A DNA stretch of 64,000 bases, taken from Flavisolibacter longurius (GTDB lineage Bacteria; Bacteroidota; Bacteroidia; Chitinophagales; Chitinophagaceae). The position numbers and the translations under genes were made by a program. This document shows positions 52,471 through 63,100 of this stretch, piece by piece; the stretch's first letter is position 1; each line of letters opens with the position of its first letter. The notes below the pieces were generated by a model. That model was not told the DNA's origin. It worked only from the letters and a program-made list of their open reading frames with translations, and ran no database searches. The stretch lies in the NCBI GenBank assembly GCA_013327885.1, contig JABUMY010000002.1:310001-374000 (forward strand), written 5' to 3'.

Positions 52471-52690
52471 AAAAGCAGGCCTAGCCATCCTTTCAACAGA
52501 CGTCACCACAATCAAATTAAAAAGTGTATGTTTTTTCCGAATCAAAAGGAAAAAGAAAGTTTCCATCAAGAGGCCCAGCTCTTTACACCGGTTGCTTTTT
52601 TCCCCTGGGAGAAGGAATTAACGTTTTTACAGTTCACCCAATTCCTTCGCCCCCACCAGTTTCCCTATCTTCACTTTTTGAGAAGTGACT

Positions 52691-53920
52691 ATGAAGAATC
52701 TATCCCTCCTAGTTTGTTTTTTGTCCGCAATCCTTTTCTCCGCCGCGCAGCCAGCGGCCGAATTCCGCGGTGTTTGGATCGCCTCCGTTGATAACATTGA
52801 CTGGCCCCGTCGCGGGCAGTACGACGTGGAAGCCCAGAAGGCCGAGTTTATCCGCCAGATGGACATGCACCAGCGCAATGGCATGAACGCCGCCATTGTG
52901 CAGGTAAGGCCTGCGGCAGATGCCTTATACCCCTCGCCCTACGAGCCCTGGAGCCAGTGGCTGACCGGCGTGCAGGGAAAAGCGCCGGCGCCCTACTACG
53001 ATCCCATGAAGTTTACCATTGAAGAAACGCACAAGCGGGGCTTTGAGTACCACGCCTGGGTGAATCCCTACCGGGCTACCTTGTCGGTGGGCAAATCATC
53101 GGTGGCGCCCAACCACATCAGCCGCCTGCACCCCGAATGGTTTCTACAATACGGCAACACGCTTTATTTTGACCCGGGCAACAAAGAAGCCCAGCACTGG
53201 GTAGTGGATGTGATTACCGACATGGTGAGCCGCTACGACATTGATGCCATTCACATGGATGATTATTTCTATCCCTACCGCATTGCCGGCAAGGAGTTTC
53301 CCGATACGGCCACGTACCGTAAATACGGCGCAGGCATGCGCAAGGACGAATGGCGCCGCAGCAACACCGATTCGATCGTTGCCAAGCTGTCAAGGGCCAT
53401 CAAGGAAACAAAGCCTTGGGTGAAGTTTGGTATTTCGCCGTTTGGCGTTTGGCGCAACCAGGACAAAGACCCGATGGGCAGTCCGACCCGCGCCGGTGTT
53501 ACCAACTACGACGACCTCTATGCCGACGTGCTCCTTTGGCTGCGCAGCGGCTGGATCGATTATGTATCGCCGCAGATCTACTGGGAATTTTCGCACAAGG
53601 CCGCGCCGTTTCAGCCTATCCTGGAGTGGTGGAACAACAACTCTTATGGACGTCATTGTTATATCGGTATGGGTATTTACCGGGCCGGCAGCAACGCCGC
53701 CTGGAAAAACCCGAACGAGTTGCCGCGGCAGATCGATTCTACCCGTGCCATGCCCAATGTGCAGGGACAGATCTATTTCAGCAGCACCACGTTTGATAAA
53801 AACCCCAATGGCTGGAACGATGTGCTGCGCAACAAATATTACAAGGAGCAGGTTTCTGTACCCGACATGCCCTGGCTGCCCAAACGGCCGGCATCGGTTT
53901 CGGCATCTGCGGGAAATTAA
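52691..53920 (+). CDS. Family 10-like glycosylhydrolase (DUF187/GHL10)
   Basis: A 409-residue secreted protein with a signal peptide to about SAAQ. It matches the GHL10 (DUF187) family: AEFRGVWIASVDNIDWP, AAIVQVRPAADALYPSPYEPWSQWLTG, FEYHAWVNPYRA, DIDAIHMDDYFYP and DYVSPQIYWEF, all conserved barrel strands. Related proteins act on peptidoglycan-like or other glycans. It stops soon after PWLPKRP, where longer relatives continue with a fibronectin-like domain, so the C-terminus looks shortened. ATG 52691 is preferred over the GTG at 52685. A terminator follows. Confidence 0.88.
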   Translation: MKNLSLLVCFLSAILFSAAQPAAEFRGVWIASVDNIDWPRRGQYDVEAQKAEFIRQMDMHQRNGMNAAIVQVRPAADALYPSPYEPWSQWLTGVQGKAPAPYYDPMKFTIEETHKRGFEYHAWVNPYRATLSVGKSSVAPNHISRLHPEWFLQYGNTLYFDPGNKEAQHWVVDVITDMVSRYDIDAIHMDDYFYPYRIAGKEFPDTATYRKYGAGMRKDEWRRSNTDSIVAKLSRAIKETKPWVKFGISPFGVWRNQDKDPMGSPTRAGVTNYDDLYADVLLWLRSGWIDYVSPQIYWEFSHKAAPFQPILEWWNNNSYGRHCYIGMGIYRAGSNAAWKNPNELPRQIDSTRAMPNVQGQIYFSSTTFDKNPNGWNDVLRNKYYKEQVSVPDMPWLPKRPASVSASAGN

Positions 53921-53947
53921 GCTTGTTGCAAAAGATTCTATTGGTAA

Positions 53948-53980
53948 CAAAGCCTCCTGTTGATGCAGGAGGCTTTGTCA
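53948..53980 (+). terminator. Intrinsic terminator after the glycosylhydrolase gene
   Basis: Stem aaagcctcctg / caggaggcttt with a TTGATG loop. Confidence 0.85.
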
Positions 53981-54133
53981 TTTTTGAGTGATTTAAACCC
54001 ACCCCTTACCAGGAATTATTTACTCGAAATTGTTTGTGACACACTCTTTCTGTCAATCAACTTTTCTTGCACAGGGTGGGATGTATTATAAGTTCTCGCT
54101 GCGACGTTACTTGAAATAGCCACTCGCCAGTTG

Positions 54134-54275
54134 CCCGGCCATTTATGGCGGGGGTGATAAGTCATGCTTGTCTATTCATGGACTTTAGTCCCATAAAAAC
54201 AGATTCATTCGGCTAAAGCCATCGTGTGAAAGAAGGTTGATGCTATTCCTTCAACCCCGCGCTAAAGCAGCGGGG
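54134..54275. repeat. Cluster of REP-like palindromes
   Basis: Four short palindromes in the 592-bp gap between the glycosylhydrolase and sod: ccggccatttatggcgggg near 54134, ggactttagtcc near 54180, ggctaaagcc at 54211-54220, and ccccgc-gctaaagca-gcgggg at 54255-54275. The first resembles the hairpins next to the Y1 transposase at 25.6 kb. No gene is seen in this gap. Confidence 0.7.
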
Positions 54276-54395
54276 CAATGGGAGAAAAGTTTTGCAGTGA
54301 TTCTTTTACTGTGGGTTTTCATTACGAGATAACCAAACTTCAGAACTGAAAAATCAAATGCGGGACTTTTCATTTAACCGGCATATTAAAACAAA

Positions 54396-54427
54396 AAGCC
54401 TCTGCCAGTAAAACTGACAGAGGCTAA
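54396..54427 (-). terminator. Intrinsic terminator of sod
   Basis: Stem gcctctgccagt / actgacagaggc (one mismatch); on the minus strand it is followed by a TTTTTGTTTT stretch. It lies 85 bp past the stop codon of sod. Confidence 0.75.
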
Positions 54428-54467
54428 AAATGTATCATGCGAAAGCGAGGCTTTGTGCGTTGGCTGT

Positions 54468-54501
54468 TCCTCCCCCTGTTGGGGGAGGTTAGGTGGGGGC
54501 C
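54468..54501. repeat. GC-rich hairpin repeat, copy E
   Basis: Core tccccctgttgggggaggtt then aggtgggggcc, lying 11 bp from the sod stop codon. Shares the preceding TTGGCTGT with copy C. Confidence 0.75.
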
Positions 54502-54511
54502 GGAGGCTGCC

Positions 54512-55120
54512 TTACTTCGATGCTCTTTCAAAGTGTTCACTCACCTTGTCCCAGTTGATCACGTTCCAAACGGCGACCAGGTAATCCGGACGCTTATTCT
54601 GGTACTTCAGGTAATAAGCGTGTTCCCATACGTCAATGCCCAGGATTGGCGTGCCTTTTACCTCGGCTACATCCATCAGTGGGTTGTCCTGGTTGGGGGT
54701 GGAGGTTACTTCCAGTTTGCCATCTTTTACAATGAGCCATGCCCAGCCGCTGCCAAAGCGGGTAGCGCCGGCGGCGTTCACTTTTTCTTTCAGGCTATCC
54801 AGCGAGCCGAAGGTGCTGTTGATAGCATCGGCCAAAGCGCCACCCGGTTGTCCGCCGGCGTTAGGGCCTAAAATCTCCCAGAAAAAGGAGTGGTTCCAGT
54901 GGCCGCCACCGTTGTTGCGAACAGCAGGTGAAATAGAGCCTGCACTGGCTACCAGTTCTTCCAGGCTTTTGTTCTCGTGTTCGGTGCCGGCAATCGCTTT
55001 ATTGAGGTTGTCCACGTAGGCCTGGTGGTGTTTGCCATGGTGGATCTGCATGGTCTGAGCATCAATATGAGGTTCCAGTGCTTCGGGTGCATACGGTAGA
55101 GCGGGGAGTGTAAATGCCAT
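54512..55120 (-). CDS. sodA: Superoxide dismutase, Fe/Mn family (Mn-type features)
   Basis: A 202-residue Fe/Mn superoxide dismutase that converts superoxide to peroxide and oxygen. Metal ligands are visible in [13 protein letters not shown] (His), [13 protein letters not shown] (His), and [16 protein letters not shown] (Asp and His). The outer-sphere Gln typical of Mn enzymes is supplied by [11 protein letters not shown], so Mn or cambialistic activity is likely. No signal peptide is present. A TAACTTTG promoter element lies about 46 bp upstream. It has its own terminator. Confidence 0.96.
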   Translation of the reverse strand: MAFTLPALPYAPEALEPHIDAQTMQIHHGKHHQAYVDNLNKAIAGTEHENKSLEELVASAGSISPAVRNNGGGHWNHSFFWEILGPNAGGQPGGALADAINSTFGSLDSLKEKVNAAGATRFGSGWAWLIVKDGKLEVTSTPNQDNPLMDVAEVKGTPILGIDVWEHAYYLKYQNKRPDYLVAVWNVINWDKVSEHFERASK

Positions 55121-55166
55121 AACGTTCAGATTTTAAGTTAATGGTTAAAGATTGTTCGAAGAGCAG

Positions 55167-55174
55167 CAAAGTTA
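55167..55174 (-). promoter_or_regulatory. -7 element TAACTTTG of sod
   Basis: Exact TAnnTTTG match on the minus strand, 46 bp before the ATG. The nearest candidate TTG is 24 bp away, slightly long. Confidence 0.45.
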
Positions 55175-55390
55175 CAAGCGGGCAGCCGAAACTTATCGCA
55201 AGAGCGCAAATTCCTGTTTTCTTGCCGCTGCATGCAGCATTTAGAAGCCTTTTCCTGTTTACTAAAGAATAGCGCAGCGATCAAAATTGCCGTTTCGCAG
55301 CAATCAGTAAATTCTTATTTTAGGCTATCCACCATCCTTTGCAGAACCAGCTTTCATTGTCACCGCTTAAACTAAAATAAACCAAGCATC

Positions 55391-58300
55391 ATGAAGAAAT
55401 CACTGCTCCTCGCATGGATCATTCTTTCCATTCCTATTCTCGTATTCAGTCAAAGGCGTTCCATTACCGGTATGGTTACAGATGAAAACAGCAGACCGCT
55501 ACCCGGCGTTTCTGTCATTGAAAAAGGTACCAGTAACGGCACCGTTACCACGGAAAGCGGCGCCTTTACCATCACGGTCAGCCAGGTTTCTCCCGTGCTT
55601 GTTTTTTCCTATGCAGGCCGTGCAACCCAGGAGTTGGTCGTCCGCAACAGCAATACCTACAACGTCACCCTTAGCGCTGCCGGCGGGCCCATGTCGGAAG
55701 TCGTGGTTACGGCACTTGGCATCCGGCGGGAGAAAAAGTCGCTCGGCTACAGTGTACAAAGTGTGAATGCAGAAGACCTGAATGTAAACCGCCAGTCAAA
55801 TGTGATCAATGCACTGCAGGGGAAAGTCTCCGGCGTACAGGTGACAAGCGGGGGCGGCGCTCCGGGACAAGGCGCTCGTATCCTTATCAGGGGCATTAAT
55901 TCCCTGGATATTGGAAGAAATAACCAGCCGCTGTTTATTGTTGATGGTGTGGAAGTAGATAACAGCACCTATGTAACCGGCGGCGGCGATACAAGGGGAA
56001 TGACCAACCGGGCGGCTGACATCAACCCAGATGATATTGAAAGCATCTCAGTTTTAAAAGGAGGAGCTGCCACGGCTGTTTACGGCATCAGGGCCGCCAA
56101 CGGCGCCATTATTATCACCACAAAATCCGCAAGGGCAGGCAAAGTTCAGGTGAATTATACCGGAACCTACGGCTTTGAAAATGTAAACAAAACACCGGAT
56201 GTACAAACCAAATTCACCCAAGGATATGTAGGAACCACATCCCGTAAGCCCGACTATGATCCAACGAGTTTCTGGCCCTCCTGGGGTCCTACCATTGTAG
56301 AAGCAAGAGCCATCGATCCTTCCCATCCTGCCGAGATTTTCAACAACTTCAAAAGAGCCTACCGAACAGGCAACCAAACCCGCCATACGATCAATCTTGG
56401 CGGCGGTTCTGAGCTCATGCAGTTTGGAAGTTCCCTCTCCTATTTTAACCAGGAAGGGGTGATACCGTTCTCGGATTACAAAAGTTACAACGCCAAGGTA
56501 AATGGTAACCTCAATGTGAGCAGCAAGCTAAAAGTGGGCGGTAGTATCAACTTTATCAATTCGGGAGGCTCCCGGGTGAATGCCGACCGTTACGGCGAAC
56601 AGCTCATCTACTGGTCTCCGCGGTGGGATGTAATGGATTATATCAAACCAGACGGAACCCAGAAAAACTATGGACGGGAGAACGACAACCCGGTTTACAC
56701 CCTGGCCACCAACCGTTTTTTCGACAACGTAAACCGCATCATTGCCAGCACCAATATTCAATATGCGCCGACAAGTTGGTTAAGCTTCAACTACCGGTTT
56801 GGAAATGACTTTTATACAGATGCCCGCACCCGCTATGCACCAGGTCCCAAAGGTGTGGTGGGTGAACTGGTAAATTCCGACAACGGGTTTGGTTTTTACC
56901 AGGAGCACAATATCAAGAACCGCATCATTACATCAACTTTTATCACCACCCTGAAAAAAGACTTCGGGGAAAGTTTTTCGGTGAACCTGAACCTGGGCCA
57001 TGACCTGCGTGATGCCAAGTTGCGGCGGGTAAGCACAACCGGCGATACCCTGGTGGTTCCCGACCTGTTCCTGCTGCAAAACACAAAGCGCATTTTGGCT
57101 TCCAACCTGATTGAGGATGCAAGAATCTATGGCCTTTTTGCCGACCTGACCCTCGGTTTTAAGAACTATGTTTTCCTGAACGTAACCGGTCGCCAGGATT
57201 ACACCTCTACGCTGGCCAAGGAAAACAGGAGTTATTTCTATCCTTCAGCAAGCCTTAGTTCAGTGATCAGTGATTTTGTGACTATGCCTGGCTGGTGGAA
57301 TTATGCAAAAGCCCGTTTTTCGTATGCAAAGATTGGCAAGGATGCACCGCCGTATTCTACGTCGACAGGCTTTATCTCGGGAACGCCCATCGGTAACGTT
57401 CTGCCATGGACAAATGTGGACCGGCTTGGCAACCCGCTGCTGCGTCCCGAATTTACCAACACCCTTGAAGCAGGCCTGGAATTACGGTTTTTACAAAGCC
57501 GTTTGGGACTGGATATCACAGGGTATAAATCAAACAGTAAAGACCTGATCGTACCGGTCAAGATCTCCAATACTACCGGTTACGATGAAGCGCTGATCAA
57601 CGCCGGTGAGATCTCCAACAAAGGCATCGAGGTTACGCTAACCGCTATCCCGGTTCGCACCAAAGACTTCTCTTGGGACTTCAATATCAATTTCACCTCC
57701 AACAAAAACGAAGTGGTTCGATTGAACGAAGGTCTGAATGAGATACTCTTGTCTACCCAGTTTGGTTACCTTTCTTCGGGTGCCAACATGAAACTGATCC
57801 CTGGGTTTGAGTACGGCGCTTTGTTTGGCAGAACCTACAGGAGATATTACGGCAGCAAACCAGAAGACCTGTTGCATATCGACTATGACCAGCCTTTGCA
57901 GATTGGGGCAGATGGTTTCCCCATCATTGACACAAGGCAAAAATACCTGGGCAGCACGCAGCCTGACTACATTGCCAGTACATTGCAGACCTTCCGGTAC
58001 AAGAACTTTTCGCTCAATTTCCTGATCGACACCCGCCAGGGACAAATGAAGTACAACCAGTTTGCCAACTTCATGGCTGCTTTTGGTACGTCAAAACTGA
58101 CGGAGAACCGTACGGAAACCACCGTATTTGAAGGCGTTCTAGCCAACGGTAATCCCAATACAAAACCGGTGTACCTGGGACAAGGCCTCGGCCCTGATGG
58201 TGTTGATTATGGCAATGGCTTTTACCGGAACGTTTACCGCGGCGTTACTGAAAACTTTATAGAAGATGCTTCCTGGGTAAGGCTTCGGTCGCTTTCATTA

Positions 58301-58519
58301 AGTTATTCACTGCCGGGTTCCTGGCTGAACCGTACCCGTGTATTGAAGGGAGCCACAATCTCAATTACCGGGAATAACCTGTGGCTTTCCACCGATTACA
58401 CGGGTTTCGACCCCGAATCCAGTTCGTTCAATGCGGCCAACAATGCTTCGGAAGGCTTTTCCGGGTTTACCTATCCAAGTGTAAGAAGCTTCCTGGCTAC
58501 TGTTAATCTTCAATTCTAA
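55391..58519 (+). CDS. SusC/RagA family TonB-linked outer-membrane protein (first copy)
   Basis: A 1042-residue outer-membrane transporter. A signal peptide (to about VFSQ) is followed by a carboxypeptidase-regulatory-like domain (RSITGMVTDENSRPLPGVSV), a linker with VVVTALGIRREKKSLGYSV, and the plug domain (RILIRGINSLD, IESISVLKGGAATAVYGIRAANGAIIITTK). The barrel ends in a terminal Phe (ATVNLQF). SusC partners with a SusD lipoprotein to import nutrients such as oligosaccharides or peptides, powered by TonB-ExbBD. The cognate SusD starts 11 bp downstream. The 271-bp upstream gap holds no further gene or clear promoter. Confidence 0.95.
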   Translation: MKKSLLLAWIILSIPILVFSQRRSITGMVTDENSRPLPGVSVIEKGTSNGTVTTESGAFTITVSQVSPVLVFSYAGRATQELVVRNSNTYNVTLSAAGGPMSEVVVTALGIRREKKSLGYSVQSVNAEDLNVNRQSNVINALQGKVSGVQVTSGGGAPGQGARILIRGINSLDIGRNNQPLFIVDGVEVDNSTYVTGGGDTRGMTNRAADINPDDIESISVLKGGAATAVYGIRAANGAIIITTKSARAGKVQVNYTGTYGFENVNKTPDVQTKFTQGYVGTTSRKPDYDPTSFWPSWGPTIVEARAIDPSHPAEIFNNFKRAYRTGNQTRHTINLGGGSELMQFGSSLSYFNQEGVIPFSDYKSYNAKVNGNLNVSSKLKVGGSINFINSGGSRVNADRYGEQLIYWSPRWDVMDYIKPDGTQKNYGRENDNPVYTLATNRFFDNVNRIIASTNIQYAPTSWLSFNYRFGNDFYTDARTRYAPGPKGVVGELVNSDNGFGFYQEHNIKNRIITSTFITTLKKDFGESFSVNLNLGHDLRDAKLRRVSTTGDTLVVPDLFLLQNTKRILASNLIEDARIYGLFADLTLGFKNYVFLNVTGRQDYTSTLAKENRSYFYPSASLSSVISDFVTMPGWWNYAKARFSYAKIGKDAPPYSTSTGFISGTPIGNVLPWTNVDRLGNPLLRPEFTNTLEAGLELRFLQSRLGLDITGYKSNSKDLIVPVKISNTTGYDEALINAGEISNKGIEVTLTAIPVRTKDFSWDFNINFTSNKNEVVRLNEGLNEILLSTQFGYLSSGANMKLIPGFEYGALFGRTYRRYYGSKPEDLLHIDYDQPLQIGADGFPIIDTRQKYLGSTQPDYIASTLQTFRYKNFSLNFLIDTRQGQMKYNQFANFMAAFGTSKLTENRTETTVFEGVLANGNPNTKPVYLGQGLGPDGVDYGNGFYRNVYRGVTENFIEDASWVRLRSLSLSYSLPGSWLNRTRVLKGATISITGNNLWLSTDYTGFDPESSSFNAANNASEGFSGFTYPSVRSFLATVNLQF

Positions 58520-58529
58520 ACAAAACAAA

Positions 58530-59933
58530 ATGACGATACGATTTTCCGCAATACTCCTGGTTGGCGCACTGCTGTTAGGTGGCTGTACCAAAGACTATCT
58601 GGATTTAAATGACAATCCGAATCAAACCACCAATCCGCCGCTGAATGGGTTGCTGGCAAGGGTGACCTCAGAAACAGGATTAAACGTGTACCGGGCCGGC
58701 TCCGTCAGTGCGTATTATGTTCAGCAGCTGTCTTCACCTAATGCCTCCAGTGGTTCCGATACCTACGACAATGTTGATCGCAGCACGTTGTGGTACAACA
58801 TTTACAACACCATGCAGGACGGTCGCGTCATGCTGGAAAAAGCAAATGCCGTCAATGCCTACCAGCACATTGGTGTATCGAAAGTGATGGAAGCTATGAA
58901 CCTGGATATGCTGGTGGATTTCTGGGGCGATGCGCCGTACAGCGGGGCGTTTGACCTTACAAACTTTAAACCCGCATACGACAATGGGCAGGAATTGTAC
59001 AACGCGGCGCTCCGTTTGCTGGATGAAGGCCTGGCAGAATTTGGCAAAGCAAATCCGGCCGTGCAACTTGATGCCGCCAGCGACGTGATTCACAATGGAA
59101 GCATACCCAATTGGATAAAAACCGCCAATGCTCTGAAAGCACGGATGCTGAACAAGGTAAGCAAAACAGCATCGTACAACCCAACGGCAATTCTGGATGC
59201 TTTAAGCAAGGCTTACACTGCAAATGCCGACGATGCACAGATTAATACGTTTGTGGGGCGAAGCCCCTGGAATCAGGTGGCTTTCAACAATACACAGTTG
59301 TTGCTGGATGGCTGGCTGAGCGAACAGTTTGTTGACCATCTTGATGGCACTACTTATGGTGTGTTTGACCCGCGGATAAAATACATTACGGATACTACCC
59401 GCTTTGGTGATTACAGGGGCACCCCCAACGGCCGCGGACGCACAGGTACCGGTACCAACCGTGATGAAAGCTATTTATCGCTCAATGGATTTTACTCGAA
59501 GAACGGGGCGCCCCTCCTTTTGGTTACTTATGCGGAAATGAAATTTATTGAAGCGGAAGTAACCTTTGCTACAGACAAAGCACGTTCTTACCAGGCTTAC
59601 CTTGATGGCATTGCGGCAAACATGACCAAGCTTGGCGTACCGGCAAATGAGCGGAACGATTATTTGGCAAACCCTGCCGTGGCTGTTGGGCCGGCTAATC
59701 TTACCAAGGGTCACATCTTTAAAGAAAAGTATACAGCCCTGTTCCTGCATCCTGAAGCCTGGGTAGATGCCCGTAGGTTCGATTATATGTATAAGGACTT
59801 TTCACTGCCGCAAAATGCACTTCTTCCCAGCTATATCCGAAGGGTTGGTTATCCTTCCACCGAAACAGACCGCAACGGCGAAAATGTTCCCGCCATCGGA
59901 ACGTTTGCCGATAAGCTCTGGTGGGACCAATAG
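58530..59933 (+). CDS. SusD/RagB family nutrient-binding lipoprotein (first copy)
   Basis: A 467-residue SusD-like lipoprotein (LLGGC lipobox near residue 19). Family traits are the N-terminal DYLDLNDNPNQTTNPPLNG, the helical TPR-like core (LVDFWGDAPYSGAFDL), and the C-terminal WVDARRFDY. SusD caps the SusC barrel and binds the ligand at the cell surface. Ligand identity is unknown; no glycoside hydrolase or sulfatase lies adjacent. It follows its SusC by 11 bp in one operon and ends at a perfect terminator. Confidence 0.93.
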   Translation: MTIRFSAILLVGALLLGGCTKDYLDLNDNPNQTTNPPLNGLLARVTSETGLNVYRAGSVSAYYVQQLSSPNASSGSDTYDNVDRSTLWYNIYNTMQDGRVMLEKANAVNAYQHIGVSKVMEAMNLDMLVDFWGDAPYSGAFDLTNFKPAYDNGQELYNAALRLLDEGLAEFGKANPAVQLDAASDVIHNGSIPNWIKTANALKARMLNKVSKTASYNPTAILDALSKAYTANADDAQINTFVGRSPWNQVAFNNTQLLLDGWLSEQFVDHLDGTTYGVFDPRIKYITDTTRFGDYRGTPNGRGRTGTGTNRDESYLSLNGFYSKNGAPLLLVTYAEMKFIEAEVTFATDKARSYQAYLDGIAANMTKLGVPANERNDYLANPAVAVGPANLTKGHIFKEKYTALFLHPEAWVDARRFDYMYKDFSLPQNALLPSYIRRVGYPSTETDRNGENVPAIGTFADKLWWDQ

Positions 59934-59953
59934 ACTTTCCAAACCTTTTTTAC

Positions 59954-59990
59954 AATTCCCATACAGCTCCTGTATGGGAATTTTTTTGGC
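59954..59990 (+). terminator. Intrinsic terminator after the first SusCD pair
   Basis: Perfect 13-bp stem aattcccatacag / ctgtatgggaatt with a 3-base loop and T-run. Confidence 0.93.
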
Positions 59991-60131
59991 GATAGGAAAT
60001 AAGTGGAGCCTGTTTCCGCCATTCATCCTGCTATTAAGCACAATGCCCGCTGTTTAACCGCCGTAAATAAAAATTTAACTTTCTTTAACAAATGTTGTTT
60101 GATTACATATATTTATCGCACCATAAAACGT

Positions 60132-63100
60132 ATGCACATGAGACAACTTGTACTGCTGGTACTGTTTTCCCTAAGTACCATTCTTTCACTTGCCCAACAA
60201 CGAACGGTTTCGGGTAAGGTTACCGACGCCAATGGAGAGCCTGTTCCCGGGGCTTCCATCAAAGTAAAAGGAACGCAAAAAGGGGCCATGGCCGATGCCA
60301 CCGGTGCCTTTAGCCTCAGCGCACAGCCCGGTGATGTGCTGGTGATCTCTGCCGTAGGCATAACCACAAGAGAGATTCCGGTGACCGCAAACACCAACAC
60401 TTACAATGTAGCACTGACCCGGCAAAACCAGGAAATGTCGGAAGTGGTGGTAACAGCCCTCGGCGTACGCCGTGAGAAAAAGGCCCTGGGATTTGCTGTT
60501 CAGGAAGTAAAAAGCGAAAACCTTACTATCGCCAAATCTACGGATGTCAGCTCAGCGTTGGCCGGTAAAATAGCGGGGGTTCAGTTAGTGGGTTCACCCA
60601 GCTCAACGTTTGACAATGCATCCATACAAATCAGGGGCGTTCGCAGCCTTGGAACATCTGAGCCCCTTTTTGTTGTGGATGGAACGCCAACTAACCAATC
60701 AGCCGTCATCATGGACAATGTTGAGTCAGTGTCAGTATTGAAAGGACCTGCCGCTGCCGCTTTGTATGGCGAAAGAGCAAGGGCTGGTATTGTAATGATC
60801 ACAACAAAAAAAGGATCCCGCAGAAAATCAACCAGCGTAGAAGTAAACCTGGGTGCCACCATAGAAAATATATCCTTGCTTCCTCCTTACCAGAATCAAT
60901 ACGCTGGTGGTTATGCTTCATCTGTCAACACAAAAGGCACAACACTTGATGACGAAGGCTTCTATATTTTTAAGTACCGTCCTGCTGTTCACCCTGCCGC
61001 CTGGGCTGCCTTTGACGGACAGCGCATGCTGGAATACGGAGCCGATGAAAGCTGGGGACCCAAAATGGAAGGCCAGCAGTATCGTGCCTACTGGAGCTGG
61101 TATCCCGGTGCTGAGTTTGGCCAATTAACGCCATTAACCGCACAGCCCAACAATGTGCGGAACTTTTTCCAGACAGGCCGCAACCTGAACAACAGCATCT
61201 CCCTGACAAGTGGTGGCGAAAGCCATAACTTCCGTTTTACATACGGAAACCAAAACAGAACCCTGGTTGTACCCGATGCCAGGCGGGATCAGCATCAACT
61301 TGCCATGAATGGCTCTTTTGACCTGAGCAAAGCCATTGTAATATCTACAGATTTAACCTATACAAACGCTTATACCCATGGTCAGCCTGCGGAAGGCTAC
61401 CGTCTCGACGGTTTGAACGTAACGCAAAACTTTAACCAGTGGTTCCAGCGGCAGCTGGACATTGAAAAAATGAAAACCTATCGGCAACCCGATGGAAGCC
61501 TGAACTCCTGGAACATTGGTGATCCTAACAGCACAGGTGACCTGGCTGTTTATGGAAGGCCCCAATACTGGGATAATCCCTATTACGTGATCAAGGAAAA
61601 TTATGGTACAAGACGCCACAACCGTCTCGCCGGTAACGTAGGCTTGAACATAAAGTTCAATAATCACCTGAACCTGCAATCCTTTGTCAGGACAAATACC
61701 TATGGCAACGAAAACGATTCCCGTATCGCTTCCGGAGGCCTGAACCAGGATTTTTATGATATTCTGCAAAACAGCTATCGTGAAATGAACTATGAGTCGA
61801 ACCTGATGTATAAAAACAGGTTTGGTGATTTTTCGGTGGATGCGATGCTCGGTGGTAATATCCGGACAAACTATTTTAGTGAGCTATACGAGAACACTAC
61901 CGGCGGACTTAGCTCACCAAATTATTTTGATATCAGGGCTTCTGTTGGCCGCCCTGGAATTTCCCGAAGCTATACAAAGAGCCGTACAAACAGCCAGTAT
62001 GCAAGGGCAACATTTGGTTACCGGGATCTGATCTTCATTGATGCCACGGTTCGTCGGGATGCCTCTTCTGCCCTGCCGGCTGCAAACAATACCTATATCT
62101 ATCCTTCTATCAACGGCAGCTTTATCTTTTCTGAGCTGACAAAAATGGCCTTGCCCTGGCTGAGCTATGGCAAGCTTCGTGGAAACTTTGCACAGGTTGG
62201 CTCTGACCTGACACCCCATTCACTTGACCTGGCTATCAACAACGGTTCTTTTTACGGCAGCAACCCTTCGGTAACCATTGGCAACCAGTTCCGGGGTGGC
62301 GGTATTGAACCGGCGCTGACAAGAGGTTACGAGGTTGGCATTGAATTAAAGTTCTTTAACCGCATCGGGCTGGAAGTATCGTATTACAAAAACAACAACA
62401 TCAAGCAGATCCTGGCGGTGGATGTTTCACCAGCCAGTGGCTATACTACAGCCCAAATCAATGCCGGCAACATCGTGAATGAAGGAATGGAGGTTTCTCT
62501 GAGCGGAACGCCGGTGCAGAGCCGTGATTTCTCCTGGGACGTAACGCTTAACTGGGCAAAGAACAGCAACATGGTGAAAGAGCTCTACCCGGGCCTTGAA
62601 AGCTACCTTTATGCCACCAACCGTTATGATACCCGCCTTGAGCACCGTGTTGGCGGCGAGTGGGGTATGTATTATGGCCGCAAATGGAGAGTGGATGACA
62701 AAACAGGTAAGACCGTAATCAATGCGTCCGGCCAGCCTGAATACGACATCAACCAGCCGATCGGCCAGGTGTTGCCGCGTTGGACAGGTGGTACGTATCA
62801 AACTATCCGTTACAAGAACATTGACCTGAGCTTTAACCTCGACTTCCAGAGCGGTGGCCTGTTTTATTCAGAGACCCGCAACTTCAGCACCGGTTCAGGC
62901 CTGACCGAAGAAACCGTAGGTGTGAATGACAAAGGACATGACTGGAGAGACTACCCTGGAACGTATACACTAGCCGGCGGTAACACCGGTAATGGCGGTA
63001 TCCGTGTTCCGGGTGTGTTTGCCAATGGCCAGGAAAACAACCGTTACATTTCTGCAAGGGCTTATTGGTACACAGCCCGCCAGCGTGATGCCCGCAACGT

